Origin: Myotis daubentonii
Taxonomy: Eukaryota > Chordata > Mammalia > Chiroptera > Vespertilionidae
Direction: 5' to 3'
Length of the DNA: 64,000 bases
Assembly (NCBI RefSeq): GCF_963259705.1
Contig: NC_081851.1
Span: 62,776,355-62,840,354 of the forward strand
The position numbers and the translations under genes are program-made. Shown piece by piece: positions 1 to 11,364 of the stretch (the first letter of the stretch is position 1; every line of letters begins with the position of its first letter). The notes under the pieces are model-generated. The model was not told the origin of the DNA, did no database searches, and saw only the letters and a list, made by a program, of their open reading frames with translations.

Positions 1-190
1 GCAGGAAGGCAGGTGAGCAGTTAAGAGCCAGCAGTCCCAGATTGCAAGAGGGATGTCCGACTGCCGGTTTAGGTCCAATCCCTACCAGCAGTCGGACATC
101 CTCTGAAGGGTCCCAGATTGGAGAGGGTGCAGGCCGGGCTGAGGGACGCCTCCCTCCCCCATGCATGAATTTCATGCACTGGGCTTCTAG
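1..190 (+). mobile_element. Helitron (HeliBat-like), 3' part; 5' end outside window
   Basis: The stretch ends in the Helitron 3' signature: a near-palindrome (TGCATGAATTTCATGCA, about 161-177), then a short spacer, then CTAG at 187-190 followed by a host T, as expected for rolling-circle elements that insert between A and T. Upstream is a 14-bp perfect inverted repeat (51-64 with 88-101). The same interior sequence (the 'ggccgggctgaggga' block and the 'gatgtccgactgcc' block) recurs in the Helitrons ending at 12,242 and 36,223, so all three belong to one non-autonomous family. No Rep/helicase coding is present. The family name is from recognition; the 5' end cannot be seen. Confidence 0.85.
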
Positions 191-191
191 T

Positions 192-3100
192 ATTAATATA
201 AGACCAGAAATCATTTAGAAGAAGGAGATAAAACTCAGGTGTGCCTTAAATCTGAGATATGGCCAAGTGTCACAGAAAGTAGAAAAACTGAAGCAACTAT
301 TGTACTATTTCTCCAGGTAAAAAGGCCACAAAAGTCACAGATGTTTAAGCTTGGAAGGAAACTTCTTAGAAGCACTTTCTTGTGGACAGCCTGAATATTT
401 TTGGAATTATATAATATCCCCAGGGATAACAAGGATCTCAGATAATTTTCTTTACAAACATTTATTTCAGTCATTAAATTAATGTATTTCTCTTGTAAAT
501 GTAAAGAAAACAGAACTTTTTTAAAATACTGTTTTTAAATTAAAAAAAAATCCATCTTCTTCCTGGGTTGGTCTGTCATCTGGGTATATTTCATGTACAA
601 TTGATCGAAACTGAGTTAGTGTCTTCCACTTAAGTTACTGGTTTCCAGTCCTTCTCAAGAACTTCACTCTTAGCTCTTTGACGTGTCCTTCTCCCATCCA
701 ACTCCCTTTCCCTTGGAGAACATACTTATTGCAGAGGAGTTCTAGGATATGTGTTATTATTGTTCATTCCCATAGTCTTTGACTATGGAGTCTCAGTATT
801 GCAAACAGATTGCAAGTAGATTGTCTTTAATATTCTCCTCAAGCATATTCATTTCATGTCAGCTGGTAAATACCATTGTACAATAAACATGGCATTGTTA
901 ATTAAATCTAATTGGTAGTTTGGTCATTTCCCCCTCAAAAGTGGGCAGAAATAAAATGATATATTTTGGTTGGTCTGTTACAATTAGGCTGATCACATGG
1001 AAACAAAGTACTTACATTTAATTTGTAGAAGCCACTAATTCTTGCCTTCCTATTACTCAGTTTGTTCATGAGGTTAAGTCAATGATGTCATATGAAGCAA
1101 AGGTATTTTACCCAAAAGGCAAAGCTCATTGGAATCTGTCTCATTCTTGAGCGCCTTTAAAGATAGGAGAGAATTGAGCTCCAAATTTTGAGCCAAATTC
1201 AGCAATATGTAACAAAAGAAGTTTTAACTCAGTATGTACTCAGTAAGTGATAGCTATGTAAAAAGGGGGATGCTGCTTTTGCTTTTTTATTCAAGAGAAG
1301 TTATTTTTCATTTCCACTGAGTAAAGAATGAGGGGATGTGGTTAGGTTAGATGGTAGAAAGAGTTTCCTTCTGACTAGGATTATTTTTGTGTGGTTATAC
1401 TAAGCTCTCTTTCTCATGAGGGAAGTGGTTTTCAGAGTATAGAGGTGACTGCAGCGTTTCTTCAGGTGACCTAACTGCTGTTTTATCTATAATATGAAAA
1501 TGTCTGTATTTTGGATTCTACTGTATAAATAACTTATTGCAATTTAACGATTTTAAAGCCCTGGTAAAATCTGGGGGGATAGCATGTGGGAACAGATGGG
1601 ATAGGTGACCTGCAGGGTCTTTGAGATCTTTGATGGGAATGAGGCCATGGGATTAAGGTTTTCTCCTGAAATGCATCTTGCTGGCTAGGGCACTGATAAC
1701 TTCCCAGAACTTGCCAGTTCCCTAGCCAGCATGGATCCCTACCACTAGCCCTCAACTGCAGACCCATTTCAAACTGCACAATACCTGCTGGGAGCCATTG
1801 CAAAACCTTCTGTGTGACCAGGACTATTGTCTGAGGGAGGCGCCTGCTTCCATACTTGTGACTGGTGTCTTGACCAGCTCAGAATCTTTGAATGTGGATA
1901 TCACTCAAAGATGAGTTCCATCTTTCCTGCTGCTGTTTATACTGGTGGGACCAATATCAACTCAAACGAGTTCTTATTTTGAGTTAGTCCTGTGGCTCCA
2001 GAATAATTTGTCTCTATTTCCTCCCTTGGCCCACAAGCAGACAGGCAGATGAGATGGCATTCAAGCTGCCCCAAGCTAAACCATCCTGGGATAGGATAGC
2101 CTTTTGTACCTCTCTGTTCTCCTTTCAGCCACCACTTCTGTCCCCCAAGAACTTGCCACCCACCTGCTCTCAGGAGGCTCAGAGGCTTCCAGTGGACCCC
2201 AATGTTAGTGCCCTACTGCTCCAGGTTCCCCTTGGACCAGTTAGCTACCTGTTGGTTTCACCCCCTCAGTCTTTACTACTTGGATTGATTGGAGAAATTG
2301 GACAGTAAATGTTTAATACAAACTGCAAATTCTGTAGGTCTCATGTATTGTATTGGAACAATACTAGAATCAATAAATGCACTCCCTGAAAGGATTGAAC
2401 TGTGTGGGATTCAATACACCGAAACAAGAACAAATGAAAAAAAAAAGTGGGGACTGTTATTAAATCTATTGACTCGTCTGAGTAACCTGGTTGATGACTT
2501 GTGATGAAATGCAAACACCTATTATGGGAAATACTTCAAAGAATGAAAACAACCTTTTTTATTTGAAAAGGAAATGATAATATTTGGGGGCTTTGTGTAA
2601 CTTTTAAAAATATGTATAAATCTCTCATTGAGGAGTTTCTGGCCATCTCTCAGTAATTTCAGCTTTTTAAAGGCAAAAAGGCAATACAGGCTTGGTAAAA
2701 TTAACATTTATTGCATGCAAATTCTCTTATCCCTATCTATTCATTAATGTCATACTCAGAGATTTGGTGGCTACAAAAACAAACAAGAAACCATAGAAAA
2801 CAAAACCCCCCACCATAAACAAAAACATAAAAAGAAGCAACCCCTGATAATTTTTCTTTTTGTATTGTGTTTCCACTTATAGTTATCCGAAACTTGCCCC
2901 ATTTCCCTCACTATCTCGAACACATTTTACTTCCCCCTTCCCTTAACAGGTACCATTAAATGTCATATTACTGAATGATTACAACCATCTGATACACTAT
3001 CTCTATTCAGTATTTCTTCACATTTTTACCAAGTGTTTCTATTTCCCCAAGATTCTGGAGGAAGAAATATCTCTTCTTGGCAAGACTAATCTCCACGTTT

Positions 3101-3540
3101 CTTCCCCCAGCTCCCAATAAGACACTGCAACAGAGTTAGGTGCCATATCATTGCACCTATCAGTAAGTCTCTCATAAAAATAATCCTCCATTCTCCCCCT
3201 TTATAACTTCTATGATTTTCCTTTATTGTTTTTACCTTTGATGTCATTTGGTGTCTTCTATCTTTCCCCTTTCACTGCAAAACACAGTAGATAGCTTTTG
3301 AGCACAACTTGAACCTAGTCCTTCCTTATGAATTTCCATCAGCCTTGGGTGCTCATTATTCTACTCAAAATGTTCTTATTTAAGAATTAACAGATATCTT
3401 CTTCATTAGACCTACATATTCTTCTTAGGATTCCTCTTCTTCAACCTCCTTGCAATATATGGTAGTTAATCTCTTCTCTCTTCTTCGGTAGCTCTCTTTG
3501 TTTTCATAACACCACACTCTCGGAATTCTCTTGCTACATT
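192..3540. other. Unassigned AT-rich DNA, no gene recognised
   Basis: No element or exon was recognised. Short ORFs here (for example 1534-1803 minus and 2054-2308 plus) have no family resemblance. Small structures are an 8-bp stem with 3-nt loop at 770-788 and a 12-bp perfect inverted repeat at 1679-1690/1720-1731. From 2700 to 3540 the + strand is pyrimidine-rich and low in complexity. Decayed ancient repeats may be present but cannot be named. Confidence 0.5.
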
Positions 3541-3591
3541 TTTTTCTAAAGTAACAGCTTTATTGAGATATAATTCACATACCATATGAGT

Positions 3592-3935
3592 GACTTTTAG
3601 CCAACGGAATGTGAATGAAAGTTATGCATGCCATTCCAAGACTCCCTCGTAGACATGTGCAGTGCAGTTTTCTATGCTGTGTCCATTTTTGGTTTGATAG
3701 TGAACCCATGAGCCACCATGTTGAGGATGGTAGAGGCACTGGATAGAATTAAAAAAGGAAGGAGCCCGAGTCTCTGAATCACAGCTTGGAGAGGAGCCTA
3801 CTGCCACACAGGAGCACTTCCGTGGGCTTGATGTGGGCAAAAAGTACATGCATTTCTGTGTAAGCCATTGTTCACTTTCAGGTTTGTTGTAATAGGAGAT
3901 AGTGTTACCTAAACTAACATAATGACTACAGCAAT
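3592..3935 (+). repeat. Ancient LTR-like interspersed repeat (MaLR/ERVL type, tentative)
   Basis: The order of phrases matches an old mammalian LTR-like consensus: 'cttttagccaacggaatgtg' near the start, 'ccatgttgaggatggtagag' in the middle, and 'tgtgtaagccattgttcac...ggtttgttgtaatag...cctaaactaacata' at the end. It is preceded at about 3550-3590 by 'gctttattgagatataattcac', a motif common in old L1 3' ends. The copy is heavily diverged and has no visible duplication. Orientation follows the polyadenylation-side phrases at the right end. Confidence 0.45.
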
Positions 3936-4004
3936 TATGAGCGCTCCATCGGCACATGAAAGTCAGCTGTGCCAACATTCAATATATTTGCCAAATTCAT
4001 TATT

Positions 4005-4411
4005 GAAAAACAATGTTTGTTTAATTTTCTTTATTATTGTAATTAAATATTTTTATATATTAATTTGCCACTTGCATTAATTTTTTGGTGAACTGCCCAA
4101 TTATTTCATTGCTAATGCTTCTCTGAAAGGGATTGCCTTATGGATTTTTTTTGCATTTAAGGACGTAGAATTTTATCTGTAATATAGGTTGCCAATACTT
4201 CCCCACAATTTTTTACTTTGTCATACTTTTTATTTTTTTGGCACTTAGACATTTAATAATTTTATATAGAAAATTTCTTTCTGGTTTTCTTTTATGGTTC
4301 TCCTTTATTGTTTCTATATTGGATGTCATTTTCAAAAAGTTTTCCCCCACTCTGTAATTATATTCTAGTAGTTTCATAACATTTAAAAAAATCAAAAATT
4401 TGATTTAGTAT
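4005..4411 (-). repeat. Old LINE-1 fragment (L1M type)
   Basis: AT-rich sequence that resembles the reverse complement of the old L1 ORF2 region: 'ttttggcacttagacattt', 'ggttttcttttatggttctcc', 'aaaagttttcccccactctg', 'ctagtagtttcataacattt'. It is degenerate with no open frame of note. A Ves SINE was inserted at its right end. Name tentative. Confidence 0.5.
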
Positions 4412-4429
4412 AAAATTCTTTTTTTCCCC

Positions 4430-4646
4430 GCCAAAACCGGTTTGGCTCAATGGATAGAGCGTCGGCCTGCGGACTGAAAGGTCCCAGGTTCGATTCCGGT
4501 CAAGGGCATGTACCTGGGTTGCGGGCACATCCCCAGTAGGAGATGTGCAGGAGGCGGCTGATCGATGTTTCTCTCTCATCGGTGTTTCTAGCTCTCTATC
4601 TCTCTCCCTTCCTCTCTGTAAAAAATCAATAAAATATATATAAAAA
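4430..4646 (+). mobile_element. Ves SINE (tRNA-derived)
   Basis: A tRNA-derived SINE head with the pol III A box (TGGCTCAATGGATAGAGCG) and B box (GGTTCGATTCC) about 30 bases later, then the Ves body ('ggtcaagggcatgtacctgg', 'aggcggctgatcgatgtttc'), a CT-rich tract and 'aatcaataaaatatat' with an A-rich tail. A near-perfect duplication flanks it: AAAATTCTTTTTTTCCCC at 4412-4429 and one base shorter at about 4647-4663. It is transcribed by pol III and moved by L1 machinery. Close to consensus, so fairly young. Confidence 0.95.
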
Positions 4647-4674
4647 AAAATTCTTTTTTCCCCCTTTAATATTT

Positions 4675-4725
4675 GGCCCAAATCTTGCTCAGAGTAGGTA
4701 CTTAATAAATATTTGTTAAATGTGA
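4675..4725 (+). repeat. L2/MIR 3' tail fragment
   Basis: The sequence 'gctcagagtaggtacttaataaatatttgttaaatg' matches the common 3' end of L2/MIR family elements. Only the tail is visible. Confidence 0.5.
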
Positions 4726-4760
4726 TTGTCTCCTTTTAAGAGTATAGCGTTGGATTAGAT

Positions 4761-4914
4761 CAGTGGTTCTTACACGGTAATCCTTAGATTAGCATCATCA
4801 GCATTACTGGGGAACTTGCTAGAAATGCAAATAGGTGTGAGCTCCACTCCAGCCCTGTGCGTTTTAACAAGCTGTCCCGGTGATTCTAATGCAGGTTAAA
4901 GCTGAGAGGCTCTG
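4761..4914 (+). mobile_element. hAT-Charlie MITE (MER5A-like)
   Basis: Begins CAGTGGTTCT and carries the MER5A order: 'agcatcatcagcattac', 'ggaacttgctagaaatgcaaat', 'gttttaacaagctgtcccgg', 'gtgattctaatgcaggttaaa'. The right terminal repeat is worn. It is a non-autonomous ancient placental hAT with no coding capacity. Confidence 0.8.
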
Positions 4915-6110
4915 GAATAGAAAATATGGAAGGCTACCGCCAGCAAAAATACCTGAGAAATACATGTGTTTTTTCTCCTCATGTTAACAAAACCCACTAC
5001 TGTGAAAACGTGATTCTTTCCTTATTTTTAGAAGAGTAGGAAGTAGAAAAGAATATGTTCAAGGCTACCCCTTCTGGGGCAAAATCACGATTGTGTGAGA
5101 GTCATATCTCTTGGGCCTCAGCCTCCACTCTGTGCCCATCCACACAGGATGCTTCCCTTAGCCTTGGATGTCCTGATTTCTCAGGAAGCTTTCTCTAGAA
5201 CACCCCAGGGAATCTTTTCTTCCCATGCAGCATATTGCTATGAATGTTCTCCAGCCCGCCTTCCTCCTCTGTCCAAACTCCCTGTCTCCAGGGCCTGCTC
5301 CAATCTGCAGTCAGGGAGCAGAGTTCCAAGCCCCCGGGGCTCTGGGTGCTGATGTGCCAAGCGCTCACTCGCAGTAAGACTTACAACCTTGAATGGCTCA
5401 CCAGACCCTGTCTGTCCCTGGGCAATCACATGGTGTCCCTTGCAGGAGAACCCTCTCTGTTCTCTTGTCCTGCCACTGGTACCCCTGGACCTGGAGCTGC
5501 AAGTATCTGGGCTCCTGAAGAAACCTTCTGATCACGTCTCAGTGATATTGAAGATCTTAGGAGCTAAGCAAGTATCCTTCCTTCATTATTTTCCATTGCT
5601 GCCTATGCTTAGACGCCAGGTTGAAAATATCATTCTTCCCTTTGCCCACTGTAGCCCTGGAAGACCCGCCAGGAAGAGCTTACTAGACAGCCACTGGGGT
5701 TCACCTCTTAACAACCGAATATTTATTTTTCTCCACCTGAAGTCTGAGATGGATCAGTCTTTGGGAAGAATTCTGAGTCTCTATTGCCTGCAGAAAGTCA
5801 AGGAGATGTTTCCATTCTAAGCTGGTCATATTCCTTCAGGGATGGGCTCATGGATTTCTTATTATGTAGCACAAAAAAAAAATTAAAAATAGGTTGAGAG
5901 TTCAAGCCCTTTCAACACATGCCACGCTGATCCTGGACACATATTTCCCTGATATCAAAATTTAACATGATATCACCCCTTAATAATGTCAAGGATGTGA
6001 TGGTGAGATTAAGTGTGTTTGCTTGGAGGAGCATGGCGAGTGAGGTTTAAATACTAATCATAGGGATTTAAGAGGAATAAGAATGCCACTTAATTCATAG
6101 ACCAGTCCCC
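4915..6110. other. Unassigned DNA, no gene recognised
   Basis: Several overlapping ORFs of 60-143 codons lie between 5095 and 5820 in competing frames. None shows a family motif, a splice-site context or consistent reading across frames. Parts of 5350-5520 vaguely recall the middle of L2, but not well enough to call. Confidence 0.4.
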
Positions 6111-6114
6111 CTTA

Positions 6115-6115
<1 letters not shown>

Positions 6116-6155
<40 letters not shown>

Positions 6156-6164
6156 CACGCGCAC
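6116..6164. repeat. (GT)n-(GC)n alternating purine-pyrimidine tract
   Basis: About 29 bases of pure GT repeat run into CGCGCGCGTGCACGCGCAC, giving nearly 50 bases of uninterrupted alternating purine-pyrimidine. Such sequence has high potential to form left-handed Z-DNA. The short ORF through it is a repeat artefact. Confidence 0.95.
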
Positions 6165-6169
6165 AAAAG

Positions 6170-7317
6170 TTCCAGGATGTACTACTGGGAATCAGAAATG
6201 CCAATCCCATTTTTAAGGATAAGGTACTGGTGCAAGATTGCTGGCCTCCGAGAATATTCTGGCCTGGGAGACAGTGAGGGGAGTGCCTGGGGGTCTGCTT
6301 TTGTATCCCAGCTCACACTTGGAGACTTATGTTAGACCTGACAATACGCTCAACACGCTCACTGCTGCAATTTCCTTCACTGTCAATACTAAGGAGCTTG
6401 TGTTGGGGCTGGGGGCGGCCGGGGAGGGAGCTAATTGGCAGGCTGCATATGCTGATCTGTGCACACGCTCCTCTTTTTGCTTGTCTCTGTGCCTACAGTT
6501 TAGTTTGCTTGTCTCCCAACCAGGCGAGCTGATGGGCTCTGTCTGCATCGCGTGTCAAAGCCACCTGGCACAGGCAGCCCCGTTCCCTGACTTGACATCT
6601 CATCCCTCATCCTTCCTCAGATCGCGTCAACCTGCGCGGCCTGCCCCTCCGACAGCCATTAGTGGGACGACTGCGGGGAAGGCAATGACAGCAGTGGCTG
6701 TTCGGCATTTATTTTACCTTTGGTTTTTGCTGCACAGAAAATTCCAGGACTGATGAGGTCTGAGCTGCAGGGGACAGATGTAGAGGAGTGTGCACTGGGT
6801 TTGAGGAAGGTGGGACTCTCAGAAACCTGCCCTTTCTCCTCCTACGCTACAAGGAACTTGGGGCTGAGTGTTCACTGGGGAGACTTAATGCCTCCTTTGC
6901 TTGGATGTCTGTCTACATGAACATACCAGGGCTGACAGGATGCACTAGGGTTGTATGTTGTCTCCAAGATTTAGAGAATATATATATTTCTGTTTCAATG
7001 TAATTTGTAAGACCTTTTATAAATTCAAGGGCAAAACAGGGGGTTAGGCTCCTACTATCATCTGCATTCTTGCTTCTTCATTGTTCTCATTACCAAAGTG
7101 ACATCCCACAGCACCTGCTCACACAGCTCAGCTCTACAAGGAGAACCAGGTAGAGACAGACACTGTGCTGTGCTCCGGGAGCTTGCAATCGAAGACAGAC
7201 GTCCAGATAGAGACAAGCACTGTTTCTGCAGTCTTTCCTTCTCTCTTCCTTAGCATAAAGCTTGTCATACTGAATGGGGGACACAGACCTACTTAGACCT
7301 GCCTTCCACTCCTGTCT
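6170..7317. other. Unassigned, moderately GC-rich DNA with scattered CpG
   Basis: The 6340-6720 part is richer in G+C and in CpG than its surroundings (for example 'agatcgcgtcaacctgcgcggcctg' near 6620). The ORFs at 6238-6753 (plus) and 6327-6548 (minus) overlap and show no recognised domain. It could be a conserved non-coding element, but no gene can be supported. Confidence 0.35.
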
Positions 7318-7480
7318 TGGTCATTTACTAGCTGTGTGACGTTGGGCAACTCATTTATCTCTTCTGAGCCTCAACTCCCTCATCTGAAAAGTGGGCACAA
7401 CAGTAACGCCCATTTCTAGGGTTGCTGCAAGATTAGACTCGGTGTTTAGAAACGAAGCTGGCCCACGGGGAGTGTTCCAT
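7318..7480 (+). repeat. MIR SINE
   Basis: The core MIR phrases appear in order: 'tttactagctgtgtgacgttgggcaactcattta', 'tctgagcctcaactccctcatctgaaaagtgggcacaa', then 'gggttgctgcaagattaga'. It is an ancient tRNA-derived mammalian SINE, diverged and without a recognisable duplication. Confidence 0.85.
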
Positions 7481-8295
7481 TCCTGGTAGTGGTTGATATT
7501 AGAGAGTGAATCTAATGTATGTGTGTAGGTTACATTTCTTGTGATGTGTATGGGTGGGTTCAGGGTCTTGGGTGAGTACAAATGAGTTAAGTTTTAGAAA
7601 CTGATGGCTTCATATTAGGAGTCCTCTCTTCCACGGCCTCATCTGTATTCTTTCTGCCACTGAGTCAAGTTATGACGCCAAGGTGGAATGCTTATTAACT
7701 TAATCACATCGATATGAGTTAGCTGGATAATGCATACATGCATATGTTAATTAACCAAATTAACCAAATTCTGCCTCTGGGTGATTTATAAGGTATTGGT
7801 CTTTTGGCTGATTTCCCTCAACAAGGGTTAATAACAGTTACAGTTATTGTAGCTCATGGAGAAGGTTCCACATGGATGCCTTTTCTATTAACAAATATCG
7901 TGCCTTTAAATGTCATGTTCTTTGGTGCACTAGGTATGTCATAACTTAAGTTGATAATTTGTTCATGTGTGCTGGGATCATCCATCATAATTAAATGGAA
8001 GAACTTAATTCTTCAACAAAATTGAAGAACAACTAGTACTTCTCAAAGTCCTTTCACTTGAGTCCATGATACTGACCCCATTTCTAGTTTCCACCTCCTT
8101 GCCTCCATATATGAAGAAAAATGCCAACTACCCAGCGATGTGAGGGAAAAGTGGGGATCATTCTTTGGAATGTTAAGCATTTTTTCCTTAAGAGTGTGAA
8201 GGTTCGGTATTCTGTAAAAACATAGGGCCATTTTTGGAAAAAGAGACAGCAGATGGAATTCACAGTCTTGGCGTTCTTTCACATTCCAGAAGCTG

Positions 8296-8296
<1 letters not shown>
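7481..8296. other. Unassigned DNA, possible conserved non-coding stretch
   Basis: The 7685-7860 part is rich in short homeodomain-type motifs (for example 'gttaattaaccaaattaacc') and carries no repeat I know. Nothing protein-coding is supported. Confidence 0.3.

Positions 8297-8341
<45 letters not shown>
8297..8341. repeat. (GT)n microsatellite
   Basis: Pure dinucleotide GT repeat of about 22 units. The overlapping ORF that encodes Cys-Val repeats is an artefact of this tract. Confidence 0.97.
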
Positions 8342-8343
<2 letters not shown>

Positions 8344-10613
8344 GGGGATTGCTTGGTTCAATCAATCATATTCTTCCTTCTTTGTTGTTTGCCAATTGAC
8401 GTGTGGATTACCACGACCAGATTATAAGCAACTGGAAGTCAAAGAATCTTTTTGGAAATTTTATTTGCCTCTAAATGCTTAGCATAGTGTAGGAAAATTA
8501 AGTACTCAGTGGATTCTTGCTGAATGGAATTGAGAGATGCTTTCTGCTTTTCATTGCCTACCTAATATCAGGTTGCATGAAGTATTTAAAAAAGACCAAG
8601 TATTTAAAAAAGAACACAGCATCCCATGGCTGAATATATTATGTTCTTACATTATTGTGCCACATTCTCTTCTTTGAACCAGGGATGATCATGGAAATTG
8701 TCATTTCTCTGGTCCAGGCGACTTATTCATTGGGGGCTCCTTCCCTTTCTCTGGGGTGGCCTGGCATAAGCCTGGTCACCGGGTAGAATTTGCTGGAAGC
8801 AGTTGTTGTCTTAGTAATGGTGTGAGCAGAGGATGTGCTGACTTACTGCCTGCTCCAGTGGGTTTGGTGACAGAGGGTGTTACCGCTGACCTGGGGTCCC
8901 GGGTGCCATCTCTCCTGCTGCCTTGCTCATGAAGGGAGGCCTGGCTGCTTGTGTTCCTGATGCAGTTTCCTGCCACCAACCTGCATTCCCACGAAAGGCC
9001 AGGCAGACACGCTGTCCTTGCCTTCAGAAAGAGGCTGGTTCCAGAGATTTGTGTGAAAAGCTGAAACGTGACATGTTTATGACTAAAAATACATGTTGCC
9101 AGCGCCATCTCCAGAGTGGGGAAGTTTTATTTTGTAACTTCCATAACTCAAAAGACTCCGTGCTTTTCACTTTTAATTTATTGGCGGTTTACACCTGCTT
9201 GTAAAATGCTGACCCTCTGAGGCGCATACATTGATGCCTACAGACAGCTAAAACCCAGAATTCATAGTTTCTTAACCAGAGTCTTAAAAAAACCCCCTCT
9301 ATTTATAGCCAGCTTATGAAGAAACAATGCACTGAGTACCCAAGAACTTTGTGACTCTGTAGGTGACAGTTTAGGGACCTTATAACATCAGACCCTTTTG
9401 TTGGGGTCCCTTTAGTTGGCTGGTACATCTCTGTGGTACATTTTCAGTACCTGGCAAAGCTTGGCTCTTTAGCTTAATATTATCTCAATGTACATTAAAA
9501 AAATTCCGCACTCCTAACTTTGGAACCTGATGAAGTTCCAAATATTGACTGTAAGATATCATTCACTAAAAAAGCAAATGTTTAAAAAAATTTACCACTT
9601 GAACAGTATTCAACCTAAAACATCTTCCTTACCTCTATGGACTTTTCTAAAAATTAAACTGCTTAACAAGAAAGCCTATCTAAAAATCATGTTTAGAAGG
9701 TCCCAGCTCTCTTATCATCCTATTTACTTTATTGAGATTATTTTCTATTTATTCTTGTTTTGAAAAATTTATTTTGAGTGCCAGATTCCATCAGATCCTC
9801 ACCACTTCATGTAAGCCGCCACCACACAGAAACAATGACCTGGTTCATAGATGTTAAACAGTAAATTTGTACCTGAAAATATAAAAATAAACCCATAGTT
9901 TTAAAGTGGATTAATATGAATCCATTTGGCCTCACAAAATTCATGTTTCTGCATGGACTCTCTGCCCAACCACATGCATACAGCTGAAAAGACCCCACCA
10001 GAGGCAGGTGCAAAGGTCTCTGAGACTCTCGGGCAGTTTCCTCTGTGGTTGGCTTGACTCTCTTAATTTGACCTCTACTTTCTGAAACTGAACTTGGGTT
10101 TTCCCCTCACTCCTTGACTTCATTCATGCGCTTCTGATTTAGGCATGGTAACCTCACTTGGACGTTTAGGGTTCTTGTCTTTGAGCTGCTGCATCGGCTA
10201 GCCCCTCCCTCCTACCAGCCCCCCTGGACTGAAGGCCAGGTTTAATGAGTCAGTAGGTGACTCAACCTGAATGTTTTCTGCTGCTGCTCCACTTGACTGA
10301 GCTTGGAATTTGGCTGTGGTCATGTGTCCACGAGAGCAGGGCCTGACATCTTCAGATAGCCTAGCACTTTCAGAATGAGCTATGGGAAGTAGAGGAGGGA
10401 GGTTCCAAAGGAACCCTAGAATAGAAACTTTATGTAATCAATACCACCTGCATGTTTTCTTAGTCTTTAGTTTAAATATTACCTACCAGGGTTACTTAAA
10501 GTGAGTGTCAGCTTCTTTTCTAATTTACTTCTAGGCTTGAATTGGAATGACATGTTTGCTCTTCACATTTTGGGGAAGGAATAGAATAGAATTGAATTAA
10601 GAAAAAGAAAAAG
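8342..10613. other. Unassigned DNA, no gene recognised
   Basis: Mixed unique-looking sequence. About 8445-8535 ('aatgcttagcatagtgtag...tgctgaatgga') recalls an L2 tail. Short ORFs at 8776-9108 and 8923-9204 face each other on opposite strands and have no family signature. Nothing else could be supported. Confidence 0.4.
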
Positions 10614-10935
10614 AGCCCTGGCTGGTGTGGATCAATGGTCAGAGTGTCAGCCTGAGAGCTGAAGGGTCTCAGGTTTGATTCTGAGTCAAGGGCATGTACC
10701 TGGGTTGCAGGTTAGATCCCTGGCCCTGGTCAAGTCATGTGCAGGAGGCAACCAATGGATGTGTCTTTCTCACATAAATGTTTCTCTCTCTCTTCCTCTT
10801 TCCCCCTTTCCCCCTCCCTCCTTCCTATTCTCTCTAAAAAAAAATCAATGGGAAAAATATCCTCGGGTGAGGATTAACAAAAAACAAAACAAAAAACAAA
10901 ACAAAAAAAAAAAAAGAAAAAAGAAAAGAAAAGAA
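10614..10935 (+). mobile_element. Ves SINE with long A-rich tail
   Basis: Starts AGCCCTGGCTGG and follows the Ves body with more substitutions than the copy at 4430: a degraded A box, B box-like 'ggtttgattctg', 'agtcaagggcatgtacctgg' and 'gtgcaggaggcaaccaatgg'. It ends with the 'aaaatcaatgggaaaaatatcctcgggtgagga' tail type and an AAAAC/AAAAG-rich tract of about 60 bases. The left flank (AAGAAAAAGAAAAAG) recurs in the A/G-rich right flank, so the duplication is not cleanly bounded. Older subfamily. Confidence 0.88.
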
Positions 10936-11364
10936 AAAGAAGGACCACTGTGATAAAAGCCAATGATGTGAAGCTATGTGGCTTTGGTTGGAGCCTGGTT
11001 TGAAGAGATGACTCACTAAGTACCAGAGGCAAATCAAATCAGTGGGCTTTTATTAATTTGGCTTACAAAAAAGAGAGCCAATCAGTATCACACCTCAGGG
11101 AATATTCACATAAAATCAAATTCAACTGTGACTAATTTAAAAGGAATTTCCATGAGTAACTCAGCATAATGCCAAATTAAGGAGCAAATGCACCTGAGGA
11201 GTTAGAAGCACTAAGGGAAGCTTAGCGGTTTTTTAGGAAGAAGCTGTGGTTACCACCGGCAAGAGCCTTGGGGAATGGGACTCAAAGTCAGAGGCGAGAA
11301 CCAGGAAAAGTTGGATTAAACTGACTAATCCCAAAGGGCAACACTAAAGAAAGTCAGGGTCAAA
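10936..11364. other. Unassigned DNA between SINE and old L1
   Basis: No recognised element. The stretch at 11,040-11,060 has a TTTATTAA motif that could be the end of a minus-strand retroelement, but no termini are visible. Confidence 0.3.

Noticed and set aside
770..788. 8-bp stem with 3-nt loop
   Set aside because: Too short to exceed chance in 64 kb and has no context suggesting a function.
3622..3978. 118-codon minus-strand ORF
   Set aside because: Lies within an ancient LTR-like repeat.
4437..4509. Possible tRNA gene (A and B boxes)
   Set aside because: It is the tRNA-derived head of a Ves SINE: the body and A-rich tail follow, and a flanking duplication is present.
5389..5820. 143-codon + strand ORF
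   Set aside because: Overlaps other frames of similar length, has no family motif and no splice or promoter context; expected by chance in GC-richer DNA.
6238..6753. 171-codon + strand ORF
   Set aside because: The longest ORF outside the L1, but it has opposing ORFs, no recognised domain, and ends in ordinary intergenic sequence. Comparative data would be needed before calling it.
10675..10953. ORF ending in a Lys/Asn-rich stretch
   Set aside because: It is the Ves SINE body and its A-rich tail.
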